The translations under genes were made by a program, and so were the position numbers. Below the pieces are notes generated by a model that saw nothing but the letters and a program-made list of their open reading frames with translations, did no database searches and was not told where the DNA came from. This document shows, in pieces, positions 57,796-64,000 of a stretch of DNA of 64,000 bases (position 1 is its first letter; each line of letters begins with the position of its first letter). This stretch comes from Hansfordia pulvinata (taxonomy: Eukaryota > Ascomycota > Sordariomycetes > Xylariales), in the NCBI GenBank assembly GCA_006538405.1, contig BJKQ01000009.1, forward strand, positions 1,994,001 to 2,058,000, in the 5' to 3' direction.

Positions 57796-58925
57796 ATGAT
57801 CTGGCTACTGCGGACACTCGCAGTCGCCCTGCCTGTTGCATGGCACGCTTTGGCGACGCCAACCAGGGACTCTTTTTTCCGTCAAAGTCTCCTCGAGGAC
57901 GGAGATGGCAGGAACGGAGAAGGGGTGCATGGAAATGTGCTCAGGCACTTTGCGCTGTCGAATGGCCACAGAGTCACAAAGGTCGTGGACCTGCCGGATG
58001 CCGACTTTGGGTGGAGCAGCTTTGAAATAGGCATCTGGGAGGGCGAACAAGAAGTAACAGTTCAGTGCCTCACGACCGAATACCCGGAGGACAGAAGCGA
58101 GCAGATCAGCCAGGAGAGAGCGGAGCGGGCTGCCGAGATCCAAGAGAAAGTCTGGAAGCGGGACAGCCGGGCCACCGCCGAGATCATCGACACGGGCGTG
58201 ACAGAGCATCACGGTGTCAAGTCCTTCTGCATCGCCATGGCCGAATCTGGCCATCTTCGAACCAACGTTTTCCGCGCGCTGTCTATGCCCGAGTTTATCG
58301 AATTGCCAAAGAAGGATAAGACTCAAGTGTTGGTCCAGCTGGCTAGGAACTTGATGCAGTTGGAGTCGGCTGGCATTCTCAACAACGCGATCAGCACGAG
58401 GACTGTCTTCTTAGATCTCCATGTCCACGGCGGCCGTCAGTGGAAACCCGTGTTCATGGACTTCGGCATGGCGACGGAAGACGGCAAGCTTCCCGACCAT
58501 CCGTGGAACGAGGAAGAAGAGTTCGTGCCCTCACCAGGTAAGGCCGCAAGATATCCCATGCCCGGGCCTCGACACTGACCAACACCCATGCAGAGCTTTA
58601 CATGTCCCACAAGGGCGCATGGAGCTACAAGCTCGACGCGAAAAGTGACGTGTGGTCTACGTGTATGGTCATGTGGGCGGTGTTGACAGGAAACACCCGC
58701 CGGCCGAGATGGCCGTATGCGACTGAGGTAGACGGGCCCTCGCGTAGGCGGGTGATTCAAGAGGCGTATCGCGAGGACGCAGGGGAAGACCCGACTGGTG
58801 ATTGGGTTGGTATTTTCTCCAAGTGCTTGGCCACCTACCCGGAAAATCGCTGGACTCCGACCGAGCTGCACGCCGCTGTGGAAGCTGAGTGGGATGGGAA
58901 AAGAGCTCGGCCTTGGGCGCGGTGA
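57796..58925 (+). CDS. Signal-peptide-bearing protein-kinase-like protein (probable pseudokinase)
   Basis: Two exons, 57796-58537 and 58594-58925 (GTAAGG...CAG, CTGAC branch), give 357 aa. The start MIWLLRTLAVALPVAWHALA reads as a signal peptide; an ATG ten codons upstream is possible. The body has late kinase landmarks: VFMDFGMATEDG (DFG), then SYKLDAKSDVWSTCMVMWAV (subdomain IX) and ENRWTPTEL (subdomain XI). Catalytic residues are missing: no glycine loop is seen, the VAIK-equivalent VTVQCL has Gln for Lys, and the HRD site reads ILNNAISTRTVFLD. The domain call rests on these landmarks only. Activity is unlikely. A secreted or lumenal regulatory or effector-like role is inference. It lies 515 bp before GPI14 on the same strand. 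Confidence 0.68.
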
Positions 58926-59439
58926 GAGCCGTCGGCGGCTTGGAGCACTGACCCCCCGGGTCGTGTCCGAGTACTCGTAGAGGTCGAAAGGAAGGGTTAA
59001 TAAGAGCACCTCCTTGATCCTGGAAAGACTTCAATCCATGGACTTGCCACTTCTCGAATGCTCGCCCGGTCACTGCAGCCCAACGGACGGGCGGGTCGTA
59101 CCGTACGGAGCATTCGTTCGTACGCTCGTACACGTGCCGCCCATCACATGCCAGCCCGAGACGCGCCGCCGTCGCGCCACCGTCTGCCAGATTGATAGGG
59201 GTGTCACGGTGTGTATCGTACCCGTACTGTACCTGCCAAGCAATGGCTCCAATTGCACGATTGGACGGGGCTGCTACATCACCTCCATCACCGTCCTCAC
59301 CGTCGCCCAAAAAAAAAAAAAAAAAACCATCTTCACCACCTCACTCAACCCCGCCGACACGGACGACGACCCCCGCCAGCACGGCGCACCTCCCGCGCTC
59401 GCTCCCTCCCTCCGAAGCCCTTTCCCCCCCCTTCCCACC
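58926..59439. other. Spacer upstream of GPI14
   Basis: Contains a TACTCGTA (58972-58979) and an 18-A run (59309-59326) about 115 bp before the GPI14 ATG. No gene seen. Confidence 0.55.
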
Positions 59440-61104
59440 ATGGCGCCGGCCGTCACCGCCCTCCTGACCCGGCCCGCGCCGCTCTTCGCCGCAGCCGCCC
59501 TCCTGCGCGTCGCCATGCTGCTCTACGGCCTGTGGCAGGACGCCAACTCGCCCCTCAAGTACACCGACGTCGACTACCTCGTCTTCACGGACGCCGCCCG
59601 CTACACTTTCGCGCCCGCGATCCGGCGGGCCACGCCCACGCCCACGCCGCCGCCGCCGCCGCCTCCAGCCCCTCCCCGTACGCCCGCGAAACCTACCGCT
59701 ACACGCCCCTGCTGGCCTGGCTGATGTGGCCCACGACCCTGACCCCCGCCAACCCCTTCCTGCGCGCCCTGTGCTTCTCCTCGGGCAAGCTGCTGTTCGC
59801 CGCCGCGGACCTGGCCGCCGGCGCCCTCGTCGTCCGCATCCTCGTCCGCCACCGCCGCCTCCCCCGCGCGCGCGCCCTCCGGTACACCGCCGTCTGCTGG
59901 CTGCTCAACCCCATGGTCGCCGCCATCAGCACCCGCGGCAGCTCCGAGGGCCTGCTGGCCCTGCTGGTCGCCGCCCTGCTGTCCGCCGTCCTCGATCGCC
60001 GCTTCGTCCCCGCCGGCCTGCTCCTCGGCGCCGCCGTCCACTTCAAGATCTACCCTTTCATCTACGCGCCCGCCATCGTCTGGTGGATGGAGCCCCGGGC
60101 CGCCGCCGCCGCCGCCCCGGCTGAGAAGAAGGGGGGGAAGAAGCCGGCCCCGGCCCCGTCCCTCGCCTCCCGCGCCCTGGCCTTCGTCACGCGCGACCGA
60201 GTCCTCCTGGCCGCCGTCAGCCTCGCCACCTTTGCCCTTCTCAACGGCGTCATGTACCAGCTCTACGGCCGCGACTTCATCGACCACACCTTCCTGCACC
60301 ACGTCACCCGCATCGACCACCGCCACAACTTCAGCCCTTACCACATGGCCCTGTACCTGGCCTCGTCGCAGCAAGTTTTGCCCGGAGGCGGCGGCGGCGG
60401 CGGCGGCGCCCTCAAGATCGAGAGCCTGGCTTTCGCGCCCCAGCTGCTGCTGTCCACCATCCTGATCCCCCTGGCCGGCGCCAAGCGCGACCTGCCCACC
60501 ACCATGCTGGCGCAGACCTTTGCCTTTGTCGCTTTCAACAAGGTCTGCACAAGTCAGGTAAGAAGAGCTTCACCTTTGTTACCCCCCCCCCCCCTCCCCC
60601 TCTTCCACTTCTCACCTCTTCAAGCTCCAGCTGCTGACAGCAAGCAAGTACTTCCTCTGGTACATGGTCCTGATCCCCCTCTACCTGCCCCGCTCGAGCC
60701 TGCTGCAGGCGCGCAGCCCGCGCCGCGGCGCCGCCGCCCTCGCCGCCTGGGTCGCGACCCAGGCCGCCTGGCTCCAGCAGGGCTACGGCCTCGAGTTTCT
60801 CGGCCGCAGCACCTACGCCCCCGCCATGTGGGCCGCCTCCCTGGCCTTCTTCCTCGCCAGCTGCTGGATCCTCGGCGCCATCGCCGGCGACCTGGCCGCC
60901 GCCGCTGCCGAGCCCACCACCACCACGACGCAGGCTGCTGCTCTGCCTCCCGGCGATCCGGAGGGCGTGAAGGGGGCGGCGGTGGCGGAACGCCCGGGGT
61001 TAAGAACGTGGCGCCGGCCCATGGGTCGAGCGCGGGGAAATCAGCCCCTGCGAGAAGAAGGGCATGATTGGCGTGGTCTGTGTGACGGAGGTTGGTGTAA
61101 ATAG
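59440..61104 (+). CDS. GPI14: GPI mannosyltransferase 1 catalytic subunit (PIG-M/Gpi14), one frameshift
   Basis: Adds the first alpha-1,4-linked mannose to GPI precursors on the lumenal side of the ER, using dolichol-phosphate-mannose. Exons 59440-60557 and 60649-61104 (GTAAGA...CAAG with CTGAC branch), about 524 aa. GT50-family motifs: the DXD site in LKYTDVDYLVFTDAARY at about residue 38, SPYARETYRYTPLLAWLM, CWLLNPMVAAISTRGSSEG, VHFKIYPFIYAPAIVWW, and FNKVCTSQ spliced to YFLWYMVLIPLYLP. Roughly ten hydrophobic segments fit a polytopic membrane protein. The frame shifts once in the GCC/CCG repeat near 59640-59680; one restored base gives 525 codons. A Gly-rich loop and a long low-complexity C-terminal tail extend it beyond the usual length. 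Essential in fungi, so a sequence error is likely. Confidence 0.92.
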
Positions 61105-61757
61105 ACTTGTGTCATTACGCTATACAGGTATTTAAATCTCAAAAAGTCGAATGTATCTTCAAGCACACTTTCAAAGCGTTATTTCTGCATGTCTGGATGC
61201 TCTTTGAAATGATCACGACGCACTGCACTCACATGTCAACACCCCCAGACTGCAACGTATAAAGCTTGGTTGTTGAGTTGTGACTATTTTGGTTCGGCGA
61301 CCGAGGTTTTTAACATGTGTAGTAGCTTGGTCACGCCCTAGCATCTCGACCACTGCCCGTTTGATCCAGCCCGTCTCCCCTCATTCCATGCGCGATGCCG
61401 TTCGTCTCGTCGCGCTCGTGCGCTATCTGTAAAGCTCCTCGCTCTCAGTGCAACTGAAATGGCACAGACATGGCGCGGATGCTGTCTTCGTGTGCCCTAC
61501 CGCATTTCGCCTCGTGTGAACGCCTTGGTCTATCAAAAGATTGCCCTCCCAAAAAGAAAAGAAATAATCACGCCCAGATCCCGCACGCGGCAATGTCCGC
61601 TCCGTTTCCGCCCACAATATTGACGCCTTTGCTTGCATAAAACCCAATTGGTTGCCATCGTGTCACGTGGCGGTATCACAAATTGAACGGGAAAGAAAAA
61701 TGGTGAACGCTCCGTGGAGCACTCGAAAACGCTCCGTTGAGCGCTCGAAACCAAGGC
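61105..61757. other. Convergent 3' spacer
   Basis: About 0.65 kb, AT-richer than its surroundings, ending in a 2 x 22 bp repeat beside the F-box-like gene's stop codon. No gene seen. Confidence 0.55.
61706..61749. repeat. Tandem repeat, 2 x 22 bp, two mismatches
   Basis: Units 61706-61727 and 61728-61749 share AACGCTCCGT and CTCGAA cores. They lie 9 bp beyond the stop of the F-box-like gene. Each unit contains a short self-complementary GCTC/GAGC pair. Confidence 0.85.
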
Positions 61758-63767
61758 TCATACAGTCGTGATGCCTCCCGAGAGCATGGCATAGTTAGCC
61801 AGCTTGAGGGACAGTACTCGAAATTTCGGAAAGTCGGGGCTGATGACGAGGCGTCCCTCTTTGCTGTAGCCAACCTCCCCGAAGCTTTCGACCATCTCCT
61901 CGAAGCGGATGTCTGGTCGAACACGGTTGATTTCGGTGATGATGCTGTCGCTCCACACGCCAGAGGCCCATCCGTCCCGGACCATGAAGTAGGGGTTCAA
62001 GGGGGGACCGGCGAGTCTGCAAATACATCTTGTTAGCTTCTGTTGCCGAGTTACAGGGGTTGCAAGTCGCTTACCAAGATCGACGTATCTGATCCTCAAG
62101 AGCTCGACGGACTCGAGGCGCTCCAAGGATCGAATGCCCGCCAGAACCAACTGCTCAAAGGCGGCGATGAAGTGCATGTCGGTGATTCCAGACCCCGATT
62201 CGTTCCACTGTGCATTCTGTCGACAGCAATTCTTCACAGTAATGTCGATTGTTTTCAACCTGGTCGTACGCTCATTTGATAGGCGGGCGAGATTGTCGAA
62301 AAAGCCATGGCATATGCGGCCAGTGTATGAGAGGTGCTCCAAGTGACTGGTGGCTCGCGCCAGCTTCTCGCACCAGTGTAGCTGGTCACACACTTTCAGA
62401 TAGTATGGCGGACACGATATCTCACGTCGGTAATCTGTTTCCAAGCAAAGGTTGAGTTTCGTGATCTTCGGGTCGAGTCTCTCGAGCGTGCCGGCCATGC
62501 TGAGGTAGCTCTTCGATTTGGGCTTCGCGTATGTGCCATGCCATTCTTCCAAATTGGGCAAAGCCCGTGAAATGCACTCCCAGTCTGACGGTGATCGAAT
62601 GATATTCCATTGCCCCTTGACAATCAGTGTGCGGACAGAAGGGATGGCAGGAAGAATGTCCCAATCACGACCCGGAAGACTGAAACGCACGCGCGGCGCT
62701 TTCTTCCTCTCGCCTCCCTCCAGGGTCAGAACCCTTACTTCAGGCAATGTCGAACTGATCAGATAGAAGATCTCTTCAAGGGTAGAGTTGTCAGTCGGCA
62801 AGGCGTAGGTAGCACTGGCGATACCTTCGGGCGAGACGGTCGGCAGAGCCAACGAGGTATCCGGTGGGCCGGTGTGGTTGAACTTGGGCTGGAATACAGG
62901 AAACCAAATCTCGAGATGCTTCACGTAGCTCCGTAGATCGAACCGTCCAGCAAAGAAGTTGACGACGTTGTTAGCCCCGTCAACGGTGGCCTTGAGCTTC
63001 AGGTGCCTGAACAGCCTCTGCTGGATCAAATCCCTCCACAGTGGCGTGACAAGCGCCAGGTTCGAGAGCTCCTTGCGTCGAGAGTGGCGGAGGGCAGTGT
63101 TCCAATTGCGCGCATTCAGACTGGGGATGCTGAGAGAACTCGGGGACGAGGTAGAGACGCGATAGCCAAAAATGTGGTCGAGTATGCATTCGTGGATCTC
63201 GGCCGGCAAGCTGTTGATGGTGAGACGCAGGTGCTGCACGGCGACGGGCGGGGGCACTGGACTCGAGACATTGCCGTGCTCTTCAAGCTGGCAATCTGGC
63301 TGGCACGACAAGCAACGGATGTCAGTGCGTCCCTGTTGGGCATTGGGAAAAGGTGTGCTGCTGGGTCGCGTGGGCGGGACGAATCCTGATGATGCTTTGG
63401 CTTGATCCAAGGGCGGACTAGAAGGGCCTGGGGTGACTGGCATCGAAGGCGTAGTCATGATGGCAGTCAGCTCAGAAGTGGCCGAGGCATTGTCCGCCGC
63501 GTCCTCGTGCACTTCGCGGTCGTCGCTGGGGTCTTCATGGTGGTGCTGACGCCCGCTATCTTGGGCATTCCCAGCCGCATCCCGGTGCAAGTAGGTATCT
63601 CTGCATGCCAGGTATCTAGCCTGGGTCTGCCGTGCGTCGAGAGAGTTGTCCCTGACACTGAGGGAGTGGGAGGGCCTGACACCAACTTGGATGGCGGACA
63701 TGACTGTTGTGGGGTGGCAGGTTGAAAGATGACGGGCTTTAGGTCGCTCGCAAGTCAGGCGTCGCAA
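61758..63767 (-). CDS. F-box-like protein (one intron, probable one-base loss)
   Basis: Predicted SCF substrate adaptor or related scaffold. Residues ~180-260 hold an F-box-like helix set: LPAEIHECILDHIFGYR, then LSNLALVTPLWRDLIQQRLF followed by HLKL. A long leucine-rich, strand-helix C-terminal part follows (YVKHLEIWFP, LEEIFYLISSTLPEVRVLTL, LERLDPKITKLNLCLE), typical of fungal F-box/LRR-like proteins. The frame is open across 62017-62074, yet that 58-nt piece has GTAAGC, GCTAAC and TTGCAG in perfect intron layout. Removing it puts the tail out of frame unless one base is added to the C6 run about 10 nt further on; then the total is 651 codons. The start is uncertain: ATGs at 63767, 63701 and 63458 are all possible, and the first ~130 residues are low complexity. 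Confidence 0.65.
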   Translation of the reverse strand: MRRLTCERPKARHLSTCHPTTVMSAIQVGVRPSHSLSVRDNSLDARQTQARYLACRDTYLHRDAAGNAQDSGRQHHHEDPSDDREVHEDAADNASATSELTAIMTTPSMPVTPGPSSPPLDQAKASSGFVPPTRPSSTPFPNAQQGRTDIRCLSCQPDCQLEEHGNVSSPVPPPVAVQHLRLTINSLPAEIHECILDHIFGYRVSTSSPSSLSIPSLNARNWNTALRHSRRKELSNLALVTPLWRDLIQQRLFRHLKLKATVDGANNVVNFFAGRFDLRSYVKHLEIWFPVFQPKFNHTGPPDTSLALPTVSPEGIASATYALPTDNSTLEEIFYLISSTLPEVRVLTLEGGERKKAPRVRFSLPGRDWDILPAIPSVRTLIVKGQWNIIRSPSDWECISRALPNLEEWHGTYAKPKSKSYLSMAGTLERLDPKITKLNLCLETDYRREISCPPYYLKVCDQLHWCEKLARATSHLEHLSYTGRICHGFFDNLARLSNERTTRLKTIDITVKNCCRQNAQWNESGSGITDMHFIAAFEQLVLAGIRSLERLESVELLRIRYVDLGKRLATPVTRQQKLTRCICRLAGPPLNPYFMVRDGWASGVWSDSIITEINRVRPDIRFEEMVESFGEVGYSKEGRLVISPDFPKFRVLSLKLANYAMLSGGITTV

Positions 63768-64000
63768 TCATGACAGACTCCCAGAATGGCTGTTGTGGCC
63801 GGCCCCGAGGAAACAAGAGGAGGTTGGAAAGGAGAGCGAAGAACTCGGCAAGATAGTGTCGTGACTTTCGATCGACCCGTCGTGGGGTGCGAGGGCTGTG
63901 ACGTCTTGCCGAGTGACTGGGCCAGGCGGACCTCCTAAGTCGAGCGATTGCGCGGACTGCCAGAGACGTGGGGTCTGGGCGTGGCGCGGCGCCGAAGTCG

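Noticed and set aside
1..64000. tRNA genes, CRISPR arrays, transposons, secondary-metabolite cluster
   Set aside because: I looked for T-arm consensus, regular repeat-spacer arrays, transposase or reverse transcriptase motifs and PKS/NRPS signatures on both strands and recognised none. A tRNAscan or repeat-library search would be decisive.

Overview
This is nuclear DNA of a filamentous ascomycete (Pezizomycotina, most likely a Sordariomycete). Genes are spaced a few kb apart on both strands. Most carry short GT-AG introns of about 50-120 nt with CTAAC or CTGAC branch points. Coding DNA is GC-rich, and the proteins include fungal housekeeping orthologues (Tim17, Sec13, Dug2, PIG-M/Gpi14, TRAX). 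I found no bacterial-style operons, CRISPR arrays, phage genes, or recognisable rRNA or tRNA genes.

Left part (0-16 kb). In order: a shattered PRISE-type short-chain reductase; an unknown 268-aa protein; a tubby/LURP-one-like protein of a widespread fungal family; a long-chain fatty alcohol oxidase (GMC flavoprotein); a decayed small secreted ORF next to a 91-aa charged ORF; a Nudix hydrolase; and an HtrL/YibB-like secretory protein. A poorly coding stretch of about 6.4 kb follows.

Middle (22-44 kb). A degenerate 5-oxoprolinase/hydantoinase relic lies just downstream of the glutathione-degrading DUG2 gene. After a long gene-free interval come TIM17, a secreted NucA/NucB-type nuclease, SEC13, a SET-MYND protein and a DyP-type peroxidase.

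Right part (44-64 kb). The DyP gene is divergent from a secreted galactose oxidase across a 3.1-kb spacer holding a 24-copy AAGTC array. A medium-chain reductase, a SurE-like phosphatase, TRAX, a signal-peptide-bearing pseudokinase, GPI14 and an F-box-like protein follow.

Two patterns run through the window. First, many otherwise well-formed genes, including single-copy essential ones, are broken by single-base losses, mostly in GC runs and always in the same direction (one base missing). Adding one base per break makes every exon sum divide by three, so assembly error is more likely than gene death. The 5-oxoprolinase relic differs: its frame changes go both ways and pieces are missing. Second, the 8-mer TACGAGTA/TACTCGTA recurs at least 14 times, always outside coding exons. 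Oxidative enzymes are well represented (alcohol oxidase, galactose oxidase, DyP peroxidase). There is no convincing secondary-metabolite cluster and no transposon ORF.
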